The notes beneath the pieces were generated by a model. The model was not told where the DNA came from, did not search any database, and was given only the letters and a program-made list of their open reading frames with translations. Shown piece after piece: positions 37,866-50,900 of a stretch of DNA of 64,000 nt. Origin of the DNA: Cylicocyclus nassatus (Eukaryota; Nematoda; Chromadorea; Rhabditida; Strongylidae); assembly GCA_958299035.1 (NCBI GenBank), contig CATQJL010000305.1, positions 74,926,792 to 74,990,791 of the forward strand. The letters are read 5' to 3'. Every line of letters starts with the position of its first letter. The stretch's first letter is position 1. A program made the translations under genes and the position numbers.

Positions 37866-39933
37866 ACTCGAACACTGATCATCTCTTCAGAATACAAGAA
37901 AAATCATAAAATTTAGTCCTCTAAGTCCAACATGCGGTTTTAATTGTCTCATGGCAAATGACTAATCCAATCACCACTGACGAATATAAAGTCGGTTTTC
38001 TAGAAATGCCCATAGTTCCTGTCAATCAATCCTCCCCTTATAAGCGTTGCGAATGTGAGCACGAAGCGAAGCATCTATCCTTTTTGTAGCGTGAAAGTTA
38101 GTCATTTTCCTCAGTTTGTTGTCTACGCTCCACGTTGCAAATGCTCCCTTGTACATAATTGCATATCGCACCAAGCTCCAAGAAGACATAACTGTATTTC
38201 TAAGGTACCATCATCATTCATGTAAGGCAGTCCTTCAACCAGTTTCTGCCCGGAGTTCAGTGTTCTCATAACATCTCCTCATATGCTCTTATGTCAGTAA
38301 GGCCACTAAATTGTTTCCCTTTCCGTTCCTACACTCGTACGATACACTGGCTAGTGAGTCTGCCGTTCCCTTCTCATTCAATTCAATTCCTCTCTGCTCC
38401 CCATTGGAGGACGCTAAGTACTGCCGCCGCTACCTTTCTTTTCTGTGTTTTGTCTCGCTCTACGAACTCCTCTGATTTTGTTGTTGCGACTCAGCGCGCC
38501 GTCGCCGGCGATTGTTCTCTTTATTCTGTTTGTAATGACTGCCCCATGACCACGTGCACGATTCGACACTTCCTAGTCGAGTGTTCGGATCGTAAGCGAT
38601 CGTGGCATTGTTATGAACTGCTGTTATCCGTTATACCTGGTGGTCAGGCACATAATCTCAATGTTGTTGTCGTTTGCCGCTTGTTGATTGAGCTTGTCTC
38701 ACGTGTTGCTCTCCATAACCCGTTTGACTACAAGTCTATGCAAGGTGCTCGTGCGGCCCATTTTGTTTGGCTGACCTTGTCCCTTTGCGTAGACTTCTTT
38801 TAATCTGGTTATGAAATGCCACGGTTGATAAGTAGTACAATAAACCTTTGGAGGGCTACGGTCTAGTGTGTTCGCCTTTCAGGATTGTCCACCTATCTAT
38901 ACTGAACTAATGCATGGATTGCATTCAATTGATGGTTTCATGTAAGTTTCGAAGCTAAACACCATAGTTTCATAAGCATACAAACCTTTATAAGTGGCTA
39001 GTGGTACTTCTATGCCCTTCGCGAAGCTTTGAGAGATCAGTTTTGGTAACTCATTCGAAAATGCGGGTAGGGTCTGTGAAGTGCGTCCAGGCATAGTCCA
39101 TCTTGAGAGCGGTACCAGAAAAGATATGTAAGTGGTGATGATCAACAGGACCACACGATAGGATTAAAGTTTTCTCTTCCCAGTTTTGGTTCACACAAAT
39201 GTGAATTTCGCTATCAAAAAACGTGGAGTTGTAAAGTGAGGTAAATTTTGTGGGGCTGTGGCCAGGAGGCGTAATCTCTCCGCTCAGCAACTCAAACCTT
39301 CAGTAAAGTGTCATGGAAGTCCGAAAAGTAGAGATTCGGTGCTTTTGATGACACCCTTTTGAGATCATCATCTTTTTTTACCTTAATTCATGAAATATTC
39401 ACACTTACTTTAGGCACGCACCATACTTGATCCACTTGATCCACTTCACTATTGGTCACATCAGTGAATTGGCCAATAGTGAAGTGTATCAAGCGGATAA
39501 AGTATGGCCGTGTTTAGGTACATACCTTTGACTTTGTGACTTCTAGCATTCAGTTACAGAAATCAAGGATGTAATTCTCCAACAACGTGCAACATTTCCA
39601 AAGCCTGTACGGCAGTAACAAAGTCAGTAATGGAAGTGATGTTGTAGTGGCGAAAATCGCGCCACTTCAGGGATATGCGGAGTTCCATCTCTGCCCGCGA
39701 GAAATTCGGCTCGCGCAGTGTGATAATTATTGATCTTTACCCTCGCACATCGTGCGTAAGGAGGATTGTCTGCAAGGCAAGGAAGGAGGGGGGGGGGGGG
39801 GTGCCATAGTCATTGGCAGAAGCCAAGCCAATTCACGCACATGCGATTGAGCTGAGTCAACTGCGGTCGATGCTAGTCCTGTGCTAATCAACTTTAGTCA
39901 TGGTGCAGTCTCGTGAAAGATTTGTTGTCGTCC
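37866..39933. other. sqd-1 3' region and intergenic; LINE-tail-like frame at 38,291-38,803
   Basis: The 170-codon frame contains a Cys/His pattern, CNDCPMTTCTIRHFLVEC, similar to the terminal zinc-knuckle region of some LINE ORF2 proteins, but no other LINE motif is nearby. It is followed by AATAAA near 38,831. It could equally be chance within the sqd-1 3' region. A poly-G run lies at about 39,787-39,800. Confidence 0.35.
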
Positions 39934-40726
39934 AAGGCAGCGTCCAGGAAAGTTTGGAGCTGTGGGGACTTTAGTGGATAGTAATTTTGAAGTCCCAAAT
40001 AAGCCACTGCCCAGCCGGCAGCTCAGGTAATGCTTTAACGACTGAGATATTCCCCTCGAAACTGGACCCCGGGATCGTATTCGCATGGATTCATTATGCA
40101 ACTCCGTAGGTCCTCGCGCGTAGTTGATGGGTTGCCGATCCCGGAGCACAGTTTCGAGGGGAATATCTCCGCCGTTAAAGGCAGTAGGTCGGCAGAATGA
40201 GACCCGTGGCAAAACAAGGTTACAGGGTAGGAGCCCCATAATGGAACCTATGGGCCAAAGTTCGATCTTTCTCTGCCACTTCTAACCCCCGAAATTTCAA
40301 AGCGAAAGCAGCGCTCATCTCCCGTCCTCTCCGAACCCGCCCACCCCATGGACGAGTGAACGCGAAGCCCGTCATGACGCAGAGTCGTTGCGGGACATGC
40401 TCATGCTTATAGCATTGCGGCTGGCGCTCTGACCGCGGAAATCACTCGTCCATGGGGTGGGCGGGTTCGGAGAGGACAGGAGATGAGCGCTGCTTTCGCT
40501 TTGAAATTTCGGTGGTTAGAAGTGGCAAAGCAAGATCGAACTTTGGCCCATAGTTTCTATTATGGGGCTCCTACCCTGTGACCTTGTTTTGCCACGGGTC
40601 TCATTCTGCCAACCCACTGCTTTTAAAGCACTACTTGGGCTGCCGTTTGGGCAGTGACTTATTTAGGGTCTCAAAATTACTTTCCACGTTAAATCCCCAT
40701 AGGTCGACTTGCCTGGACGCTGCCTT
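39934..40726. mobile_element. Foldback MITE of the AAGGCAGCGTCCAGG family, interrupted
   Basis: The left end AAGGCAGCGTCCAGGAAA and the right end GGACGCTGCCTT are inverted. The interior (CTCGAAACTGGACCCCGGGA and related inverted blocks) matches the uninterrupted copy at 60,815-61,163. A second foldback (40,177-40,624) is inserted within it. Confidence 0.8.
40177..40624. mobile_element. Foldback MITE nested in the preceding element
   Basis: The arms from AAAGGCAGTAGGTCGGCAGA to the inverse on the right are near-identical over about 180 bp, separated by a CG-rich centre at about 40,365-40,440. Its terminus AAAGGCAG resembles that of its host element, so both may be mobilised by the same kind of transposase. 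Confidence 0.8.
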
Positions 40727-41392
40727 CAAATGAAACGTTAAGGAATCCGCTAAATACTGCATAGCTGCCAGTCTTACTCTGGAGTAGAGGACGGTATGGG
40801 GAGGTATACGTGATGGCGGATTTAATTGCGGTCTCTACGCCCATAGGAGCGGAAAACACTCATGTGAAACTCATGTGAAACAGCATTAGCTCAAGCCTCA
40901 GCTCAGTCTATTCGAATGTCTAAATACTGTCATATGTAGGCATAAAAACCATTCGCATAGAGATGAAATCAAGAAAATCGGTTGCAGGGGAGGGGGTGTG
41001 TACTTGTCGCGGCGGTTGCGCCATCGTCACGATTTTTGCAACGAATACTGGCATAATTCGTTGGAATGTACAGGCGACTCATCGCACGCAACGACAAGGC
41101 GTTACTACGGACGCTGTCGGTGTCCCCTGATTAAGCTAAGCGCTCTCTCATCCCTCTTACCGTCTGCCATCTCTCCCGTACATGTATCTTAGCTACGCAA
41201 CGGCATCCAGTCTGTGCGTGCGATGAGTTGCCTATATGGTTTCGGGGAAGCGGCGAAGATAGTGTTTATCAACAACTGTGATGTGCTAAGTGCTGTGAGA
41301 CTATGGTGTTAGAAAGATGTTTTTGCGATTTTTATACATAAGAATTGGTAAGAATAATCAATTTATTAGATATCAGCTATTTTGTACATCAG

Positions 41393-44300
41393 ATGACGAC
41401 GTCGCTGGACGCATTCATGAATCGAGTCATATCAGTCGTGACTGGAGACGGACGGAATATAGTAGGAATGATGAAGGTTTGCTATTTCACTTGCCTTTTC
41501 TATATACTGAAGGCATCTACAAAAGGCATCTTTTTAACATACAAGGAGTACATAACCATGTCAAAACTGAGGAGCTTATTGTTTGTGTAGTGCTGCAGCA
41601 AATTTGTATTGCAAACGTTTTCAATCGAGATATAGAAAGAGTTTCTCGAAAGTTGAAGGGATTGTTTGCTAAGATATATATGATAAAATTTCACCTGGAC
41701 ATTAAGTACCTTGTTCAAATACTGACATCACAGGGATTCGACCAGCTCGTCAATGTGGTTCTCGAAGACTCACATGAACGTGTGTATTCTGAAACGCAAG
41801 GTGTCGAACAAATACCGCTGGGTTTGTACATAATTCGAGGAGACAATGTGTGAGTTTTGTTTCTCCGGTTTTGTGCGAGCAATAAGTTCAAAAAGCATAA
41901 TAAGGTCCGACAACAACCTAGACATCTAATCCATTATCTTTAAGAAATTGCGGTTTACCAGCCCTGAGACTGTATCTTTTGTAAAGCCGCTTCTGCTCAA
42001 ATTGAAGATGTAGTTTGAAAAACAGAGCGTTGAGTATTTTTTCTTATAATTAAATTTTTGAGAGCGACAACTGATCCATATGAGCCTTTTTTCGTCTATA
42101 CCATTTTTTTACACTTGTCTGCATACTCTAATGATCGGCTTCTCTTATTTTACTAGTCCTCTGCAAATATAGCAGCCATCTTGAGCATGTGATACGTACG
42201 GGCCATCTTTATACATCCTGTCAAAGACTGGTGTTTTGTTCTGAGGGGAGTTGCCGTTACCGTTCGAAGTAGCAAAAAATTGTCCTTGATTGCCAAGTAG
42301 TTCAAAATTGTACTTATTTTGGTCGAGAGGCAATTGTCCTTGAGCGAACATGCAGAAATGAGCTAAGAAAAGAGATTTGTTGGTGAGTGGTCATGTTGAG
42401 ATCGTCAAACCTTCGTTTTGCTAGATAGGATGACTAGGTAGATGGAGTTTGGTAGGTGAATGAGAAGCTGTTAATCAACGTAGAGAAAATAACTTTGTCA
42501 AGTCGGAATTCAATCCCCGTTTCTAGCTAAGTAGGCCATGTTGTTCACACTATGAACGGTTTTTTGTATTATCTCTTATTTCATATAAACATGCACCATC
42601 TGTGCTTTCTAATTTTCTCGCAACAAGCTTGCTGTTGAATAGTTTTTGATGTGAGCTTGTTGAACATCTGATCTGCAGAGCTCGTCATAAGTCCTTGAAG
42701 TACTGCAAAGTCCAAGATTTGTAAACGATGCTATAAACCACATTCTTGTCAATATTTTTTGGACGGCCACGATTCTTTAGAATTCAGTGCTGCACCGAAC
42801 TGATTGATGATGTTCAAAAAGAAATCTGATTAGTCGAGTACTTAACCTCCTTTTCCTAAGACATTATGTGACTCTGATTTAGAAGATCAGGAATCTTGAA
42901 TTATTGAGCAGATTAACCCCAATTTGGAGTGTGGGAGTGTTGCACACCAATCACAAACATCGTATCTGTTGATTTTTTCAAATACTTGTTGCGACTGAAA
43001 TTGGGTCAGTATGAAAGAAATCATAATCCTTTTAAGAGACGGCTGAGTGAGATTTTGTGCCGTTTTTTGCTTACAGTAACCCACCAGCTGTTTTGGTGGA
43101 CCATATAACGACTATCAAACAAACATCAGCATATACCGTTTGTTTTTCTATACCGCACGCAGATGACGTCTCATATTATGGACTTGTAGTGCTTCATAAT
43201 GCTTTCTTAGGCGACCATTGAAACTGGCATAATTAACTGGATTTGTGACGATTACACATTGCATAGTTAAGCACTCTCACCAAAATATGGGATTCCCGGT
43301 GACGAAAATGTCGTAGAAGTTATGGTGCTTTTGGTCTTGATTCACTTATTATAACGTATCGTCGAAGCAGTCTGTCGTAATAGTAGAGGTTTGGAGGAAT
43401 GGGTGACAAAGTGCATCTCTGCAAGAGTTGACTGAGTGGCATTTTTTCCATATGATTCCACAGCTGCTGCCACCGTGTCGACGTCGACCACTGCGGTGTT
43501 TATAACCTTATGTAAACAATTTCCTCCACTCTGTTTAATTTTCGAAGAGACGTTGAGGTGTACTGAGAGTATACCTCAGCGTCGGGTGGGAGTATATTAA
43601 GTGTATTATACGCAACCATGATTTAACATTCCGTGCTAAATTTTCAATTTGTGTTTCTCATAGCGACCTTATTTTAACATCGGTTAGTTGTTCAGATCTG
43701 GGTGTGCATTGAAACCAAAAGGATTGAAATGCATACTGCGCATGTCATCCTCCTTGGTTTTTTTTTAACTTCCCGAGCGGTCCTATTACAAAGCTTTTAG
43801 CGGATCGAATGGTCTTTGCGCTTGTATTTTATCTTTTTTGCCGTTTCTTCATCGTATCACATTTCAGTTTATTTTCTTATCATTTTTTGAACAGATAAAG
43901 ACAATCCACTAGCTGAGCAACACATGAGCGTTTGTAATAATCGAGATTGATTTCCAAAATTATTTGCGTTTAATCCTTTCACAATATGTGGCAAACAATT
44001 AATTTGGTCCATATTTTCATGGAATACTAGCGCGTCTTGCTTGTACTTGTATTGCATGAGCCTAATTTTTTATTTTTTGGAGCTGGTTTCGCAATCTCAA
44101 CTTCGCCTCTCTGCTCAGATTTGAGATCGTTGCCATTCTAATAACTCCCGATCTACTTATAATTGTTGGGTTCCAGGCTCATCCATCCTCTTTTCATTGC
44201 ATTAGTTGGGGGGACCCAAAGTAAACGACTCAACAACCTTTGTGATTCCTCGTAAAAAAATAATTCGCTCTGTAATCTGAATGACTCCACCCACTTATCA

Positions 44301-47300
44301 TATACGTTGCGTTTTTCAGCTAATAAGTCGTTTCTCCATTCTTTTCGTAGGGTGAGAAAGTGCAAAAAGAGTATTACACTAATAAGGTTCACATTTTTGC
44401 AGAGAAATTGTTATAAATGTAAACATAACGGTGGTAGGGGGAGGAAAAGCAGCGAAAAATGATTATGGGTCTCCGATTAGCAAAGTTTCTTCGTCGTGTC
44501 TGCAACATGCATTGGGTCACCAGCTGTCGAAATTCCCGAGTCAATCGATCGTGCTGCTGTTGAGGCATACATTGGTGTGTAGCGCGCTGTCACGACCTCA
44601 CGACCAGTCCCTAGGAATCAAGTTTTCGGTTTGTGCTTCCGTCACAGATGCTTGTTCATTGCGTTCTCCCTCTAATCCACTCTCTTACTCCTTCATAAAT
44701 GTATTAGCGAGTTTTTCCATTTGATGCTGTTTTTTTCTTTCTGCACTACTTTCACGGCTTTCCCTTCTGGCGAATTAGTTGATGTGATGTTTGTCGCATG
44801 AGGCGGTAGTGAATTTATTCTGTGCAAACATTTAATTTTCTCTTTCGTAAAGTAAAGCTGTTGAAAGTTTTGCACTTTAAGTGAGTGAACATGCATAAGT
44901 TTTGTTTTTCAAGTATTTTTTTCACAGCGTGAACCACCGGACGTAGGTAATCATTTCCATAATAGCATCCGCTAGCGCTCAATTATGTAGAATACTTTCC
45001 GATCTTTTTTACGGAGTTTTAGATGATTTTATCAAGTTTTAGTGGCACCGTAGTTGTATAGATTTTTTTCTCGAAATGTCGTATTCTGCTCATACTGCAA
45101 TTTTTCATATACGGTGTTGCTGATTCAAAATGCAGCTTTACGAACTAAGTTCAGAGCAGTCAAAATTGTTCAATTATGATTTGCCGCGATCGACTCTGAA
45201 TCTAAATAATCGAATGTTCCTAGGCTCGGACTGTTTCTATTTACTGGAAAAAATTAGTTGGTTTGGTTCCCTCTTGTTTATTAGAAAAAATGCAAGTTGT
45301 TTTGACCGTGGTGAAGGAAACCATCGCAGTAGATTTCCACATCTTTAGTGTTAATAGTCTAGCGAGCCGTATGCTGCGGATTGAAATTCTATACTAGGCT
45401 TAACGCAGCAAATATGGTCGCGAGGTTTGGTCCATGAGCTTTGTTATCTCTCACACAGTGGCTGTTCGTGAACATATTAGACAAGGCAACAGCTCTTTCA
45501 TGATCGCTTTTAACTTTCGCATTTTCAGATTTTACCAAAATATGGCTTCTGTGTCCTAAAGTTGAAAGCGAGTGTTTTTACGTTGAGGACAACATTTGCG
45601 CGTAAACAATAATAGTGAGCGCTCTGTGGCTATATTTATGCACAAGCGCGAGTCGAAATCAGATACAGCCATACTTATCCTCTTCATCCATTTAATTCGC
45701 TCGAAAAACGCGGCATTGCTAAATGACCTGATTTACCTTTTGGGTCTCAAGAGAAGTGAACAGGGCGAATTTTGCCTTTACAATACGTCAAATGACAAAT
45801 CATGTCGTTTAGTGATCGGCGTTCTGTTTTGGAACGATGGGAAAGCTATTGCGCCTGTCACAAACAATTCGTTTCCGCGCAAATATTGTCCAGGAGCACA
45901 ATATCAACAATTGAATTTGCTAGACTGTAAACAGTGCTCTCGGCAAGTCTGCTTCACAAATAGTTTTGTGCTTGTTAGTTGAGAAGCGCTTGATTTACTA
46001 TTTTTGCTGCTCAATCATATGAAGGGACATCCTCATCGTTCTATACGGGAAGGCAGGAGGTAGTCCTACATATATATGGCACATCTATACGGAACGCTTA
46101 CTTGAGCGAGACGCGGTCCGTTCTTTTACTCAAAAGGTTTTTTCAATCTCCTGCACATCTCGATGTAACTGTACACATTCACAAAGTTGATAGTCATTTG
46201 TTTCAAACACTCATCAATATAACCGGTTCGTTGTAGATCAGAATTTGACGTCACTTACGCTGGGCAACCTTACGGGTTACATTTTTTGTCGGGTAGTTTT
46301 GTTCCAGTTGAACACATTTTTGAAGAAATAGATATCCTAACAAGGGTTTTGCGCGCTGCATCCGCAAAGATTATGCCAGCATATCCCATCTGCTGGCAAG
46401 CCAAAGCAAATCGGCTGACACCCATACCTTCATTTGATGGGCTTCTTCATTCTCGTGGAGTGCCTGACAGACAGGTTGCACATTAAATATTGCAAAAACT
46501 ATCGCGGCAAAAGTCTCAATCCAGTCTTCTCCACTGAAGAGTTGCAATCAAAATATGTTAAAAGGGCTTCATTTATCAGTTTTTCTTTTTATGTACGCGC
46601 CACCAAAAAGCATACCTCAAGCAAATTTCTTGCAGATTTTTTTGCAACGCTAACAAAACTGATGGGTCTAATAAATAGCTAACATTCAAAGCCTCTTGCC
46701 AAAGTGGCCTTTTTCAACGAAATGTATACCTACAGACAAAAGGAACTATAATGCTGATTACACGGCTTCTCTTATCTGCTAAATGTTGCATGAATGAGAT
46801 TAGAGGTTTGTTTTTGCCTTCGGACTGCATTGTTAATTTTTGTTTGGACTGCTTAGGTTTACAATGAATGCAAAATTGCTTCAAAGATACATTAGTAAAA
46901 TTTTGGAATGTACTTTCCTATTGTGGAAAAAAATAGAATTAGAAATTTCGGGCGCCACTTCCCTGCAGCAATTCACCAAATTTAGTGCAGTCTGAAGCTA
47001 AAAAAGTGCATGCTTTTGTTCAGTGAGCCGTGCGAATTTGGAAGGATAATTTCAAATCAGCCTTTTAAGTCTATTATGGTGTATAATTTATTGAAAAAGG
47101 CCACTTTTAGTTAAAGGGCATCCGTGAGCAATACAACTGTTATGGAGGGTCACTGGTGTTCCTTTTTTTTTCGCAGCTAGAAAACATACGATACTGTACG
47201 CTTATCTTGTCTTACGATGTCGCTGAAGAGATCGATGCATTATCGGAGCGCATATAAAGAGGTGTTAAATTAGCCCCGTTTACATGTTATCGGACCTAAA

Positions 47301-47442
47301 TTGCTGCCTATTCTCGCAAGAAATGTTATCCCTTTCTGTTCGCAGCGCGGTGATCGGCGAACTGGACGAGGAACTCGACAAACGAATCGATTTGGAGAAC
47401 GTGAAAGCTGCTCCATTAGCGCCCATATGGATTCAAGGATAG
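41393..47442 (+). CDS. lsm-8: U6 snRNA-associated Sm-like protein LSM8
   Basis: Three exons (41,393-41,476; 41,734-41,849; 47,346-47,442) join in phase to 98 residues, the usual LSM8 length. Sm1 is covered by FMNRVISVVTGDGRNIVGMM plus GFDQLVNVVLEDSHERV, and Sm2 by GLYIIRGDNV, with the IRGDN motif typical of LSM8. The C-terminus AVIGELDEELDKRIDLE matches the family. LSM8 is the subunit that defines the nuclear LSM2-8 ring, which binds the U6 snRNA 3' end. An acceptor TTTGTACATCAG abuts the ATG, suggesting trans-splicing or a 45-bp leader intron. The second intron is 5,496 bp, very long for so small a gene. An AATAAA at 47,797-47,802 probably ends the transcript. Confidence 0.95.
42145..42362 (-). 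CDS. Possible terminal exon of an unrecognised minus-strand gene inside lsm-8 intron 2
   Basis: From an acceptor TTTTCTTAG the frame runs about 72 codons to a TAA at 42,147-42,145, with protein-like content such as KTPVFDRMYKDGPYVSHAQD and a CxxC (CYIC) near the end. The upstream exon was not found and no family is recognised. It could be a nested antisense gene or a chance frame. Confidence 0.35.
44153..44392 (-). CDS. Unrecognised 79-codon open frame inside lsm-8 intron 2
   Basis: The minus-strand frame has a hydrophobic start followed by a charged, helical-looking stretch (LRKEWRNDLLAEKRNVYDKW) and is rich in aromatic residues. No domain, no splice partner and no conserved neighbour were identified. 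It may be part of the same nested gene as 42,145-42,362. Confidence 0.25.
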   Translation of the reverse strand: MNLISVILFLHFLTLRKEWRNDLLAEKRNVYDKWVESFRLQSELFFYEESQRLLSRLLWVPPTNAMKRGWMSLEPNNYK

Positions 47443-47796
47443 TACGCAACAAGTGCCGATGATGTGTTGTTTTGCATTTTAAATACGTTCCATTTTCATT
47501 TTGAATCTTTTTATGGATATCGTTGTCATTATGTTGGCTCTAGCTTTCTTTTCTGCGTTTATTCCGATTGTATTGCCTTTTCTGGTTTTGAAAATCTAAG
47601 TTCCTCATTTTTTGGTCAAAGATTACCCACACAGAATTGCACATTTTGTTCTTTTGCTACCGTGGCGACGCCTGTAACACGTATATACGTGCGTAAGGAG
47701 CGGTATTCTTATCACATCGAATCAAATTACCCTTTTTTATCGCTTGAAAAAAGTTGCGGTGTACAGGTTTTCTGACATTTCAGTTTTCGGCTGTGT

Positions 47797-47802
47797 AATA
47801 AA
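47797..47802 (+). terminator. Polyadenylation signal AATAAA for lsm-8
   Basis: The first AATAAA after the lsm-8 stop, 355 bp downstream, and only about 110 bp before the acceptor of the next gene. That spacing is typical of nematode operons. Confidence 0.6.
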
Positions 47803-47897
47803 CTGCTTTTGCTACATTTTCTAACGTTCACCGCATTCGTATCATCGCTTCTTATCTATTCCATTTGACCTATCGTGGTTCATCGTGTCATTACGAA

Positions 47898-47914
47898 TTT
47901 CTTTTTCCATTCAG
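47898..47914 (+). promoter_or_regulatory. Candidate trans-splice acceptor for the gene downstream of lsm-8
   Basis: A pyrimidine-rich TTTCTTTTTCCATTCAG lies 72 bp before the ATG at 47,987 and about 112 bp after the lsm-8 polyadenylation signal. This is the layout of an SL2-type internal operon acceptor. It is inferred, with no transcript evidence. Confidence 0.5.
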
Positions 47915-47986
47915 TAGTGGTGAAAGCTGCCTTGCGGTCAATTTTACAACGGACGTAGTGCTATAGCACACGTGTCGATCATCGCG

Positions 47987-50900
47987 ATGGCAGATGGGGA
48001 GGTAGTGCAGGCTATATCGAGGGTTAGTTGAAGTTTTTTTTTTTCGTATTTTTCAACGATCCTATGTGATGCTTGTTTTTTAGACGAGCGTTCATGAAGA
48101 TATAATCAAGGAAGTGGAAGAGACAGATTGGTCGGTTGATCCTACTGAGGTTTGTATAGTTTTCCTTCTTATCGTTTCGGTTTAGTTGAAGTCGAGAAGC
48201 AATGAATAAGGGTAAAAATAAATGGGATTAGTAGTTCTTAGTCGTCTTATCTTAGCATCTTCTTGTTGATGACGCGCGGTGACTCACCCTTCAACGAAAA
48301 TCTCTTTTTGCGTTTTACTAATCTGTCCCTTTGCAAGAATTAGCGACACCGTAATCAGCAGTGAAAGTCGTAATGTTGTACTGAAATGTAACCACCGCAA
48401 TAAAAAATGATAAGTAGTGAGATTTTTTGAAGTTTTAAGAGCTAACATCTTACAAATCACTCACGTCTGTCTGCTACTCGTCAAACACTATTTTTTTGTT
48501 TTCCCGTAAAACGTTGTTTATGTGCCTAGCAACTGTTCTCATTTTTTTTTCGTCAAGCCAGTCGTTTGCGTTGAGCCTTGGTTTTGCTGAAGAGGAATGG
48601 GCATCCTGTTTCAGACACCTCTATACTCCGTAGATGACGCGTTTTCAACCCACTTAGTCACGCATTTACTCAACTGGTTTTATACTGAATAGATAAGGCT
48701 ACTAGAATTCCACTCATAGTTTTCGATAGCTTTCGAATGTAGATTGGCGACATATGTGTGAGAAAAAAAAAACAAGAAAGGGTCATAGAATCTCCCGCTG
48801 TCACGCCCACTGCCGCATCGTCCAATAGCATTTTGGCGTACGCCGTCTAGGAACCATGCCACATGCTACATACTCGTTGTGAGGCTCACATTGCGACTGC
48901 TAGACTCTACACCCCATTCCAATCATTGCTATGGAGTATTACTGCGTAAAAATTCGCAACAGAAAAACTAATAGGGCGTGTAGATGCTATACCAAAATTC
49001 CCCGAATACCAAATCGTATTTTTGAACCGGGGGTAAGACATAGCTGACGTTGGATCTATTAATGTGGATAATCGTTCAATCAAGATTGTGTGTAAAGTTT
49101 CATGTTCTAGGAAGAAGGCCTTATGTCTTGTTCAACTGCCAACACATCAAAGACGACGGAAGAGGCCGCAAAGAATGTGAGTTTGCTATTATCAAGATTG
49201 TCTCATTTCAGCAGTCTTATAGGTTGAATCTTTTTTTGGCGCATGCATAAGATTGCGACAACTTGCGCGATTAAAAATCTCTCTGAATTTTCGCAACCCA
49301 TACAGCATACCTGTACGCAAGTATATGTCACGCTCGTTTCTTTTTTGTAATGATGTAGACCTAGCAAAAGGCTAGGTCACACTCCGCTCCCACTCCCGCT
49401 TGATATTAGTTAGTGTCTTGGTGACAGCAGGCGTAATAGTCAAAAAAATTCTTTGATCTTTCCTGCAAGTCTGTACTGTCACGGTTGCAGCTGAAAGTGA
49501 GATGAGTTTTACAAATGTTGCCTGTCTACCTTGCAGAATAGTCCAAGATTTGCTATATGTAGAATCGTTTGTTTTTGAAATGGAAGATATCCTCAGTTTG
49601 ACGTACCCATTTTCACGTGTTTGGATTCCACCACTGTGTGATTTACGACTTTCCATCTTTCGTACTTGCAGAGTTCTTCGAAAGTGGAAAATGGAGATGA
49701 AGATGTCGAATTCGATCCAGATGAACTTGAATGTGTTGATGAAGATGCAGAAGATGAACGACGCGAAAGAAAAGAGCGTGAAGAAGAGCGCAGACGTCAT
49801 GAGAGGCACAAACATGAAGAGAGAAAACATCACCACTCAGACACGCATTCTAGAGTAAGTGTTTGAACTAGGTAGTCGAGAGTTCGGGGGCACTTGTAAT
49901 GTGAGTGGGTCGCGTGCGTGTTTGATCGGAACTCTCATCAGCTTTCACTGCATGCAATGAAATCGCAGTATAGCAAAGTGCTAGTGAATTAGGATTTTTA
50001 ATGTAGATTAGATTTCGATATCCAACGAAACCTTCATTATGACCCTTTAATGCGTCGGCATCAAAGAAAATTTCTATAAGAGTGCATCGGCTTATGTAAT
50101 TACGTAATTTTCCATCTTTCCAGCATAGCGTCGAACACCACCATCCTTATTCTCGCCATGATCGTGATCGACGTGATTACTACGGAAGTGACAGACTGCG
50201 CAGGCGTTCAGCTGATCACAAGCGCTTGCGAAAGCCGTATGATCCAAGGTGTCGCAGAGTCGAGGTATGCTTATACTTCACTTTTTTGCATCAGTTAGAT
50301 TTGAGGATGAGGTTCACACATTGCAAGCTGCAGCGTAGACAAGTTTTTTTCCAGACATATGTCCCAAGGCGTTCGCGGCATTCATCTGGCGATAAACCGC
50401 ACAGCAGAGAAAAAGAGAGAACCGCGGCTGATGACAGGGACATCCCACTGGATGAGCTTGAACTTGAGGAGGTTGACTGTTGTAAGTAGTTTCTTTGTTA
50501 TTTCTCTTTTACTCGCTAATTTTGCCTGAATTATCAAACCTGCTCATCTATGGGGAACAACAGTGGATAGATTAGGGCCTATATCGTCCTTTTTTGTCGA
50601 TAAGCATATTAAGATGGCGCACCAAATTTTTCATCGCTTCATTTGTTTTTGAGAGTAAGTTCTTGGTTTGTCAGATGGTTGCAGTTAGTAGACATTTTCA
50701 ACATCTTTCTGTAAGAGGGCTTTTAGGCTTGGATCAGTCCGGTAAAAGTCGTGCGTTGGGGTTTCTCCGCTATCCTACTATCTTTCGTTTGTTTCTACCC
50801 CTACCCCCTACCGAGTTTTCGAAGAAAACGATAGCGACGGAGATTCTCGTGCTGTACTGTAAGATGCGTAGGGGAGACGTGGCGCCCTTTCGCATATCTA

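Noticed and set aside
38291..38803. 170-codon frame as a host gene
   Set aside because: No start context or splice sites. It looks at best like a LINE tail or 3' region noise.
45596..45982. 128-codon plus-strand frame in lsm-8 intron 2
   Set aside because: No recognisable domain, no splice partner and composition close to surrounding AT-rich sequence.
49372..49836. 154-codon minus-strand frame
   Set aside because: Partly the reverse of exon 4 of the charged-protein gene, the rest intronic. The hydrophobic start arises from complementing an acidic coding stretch.
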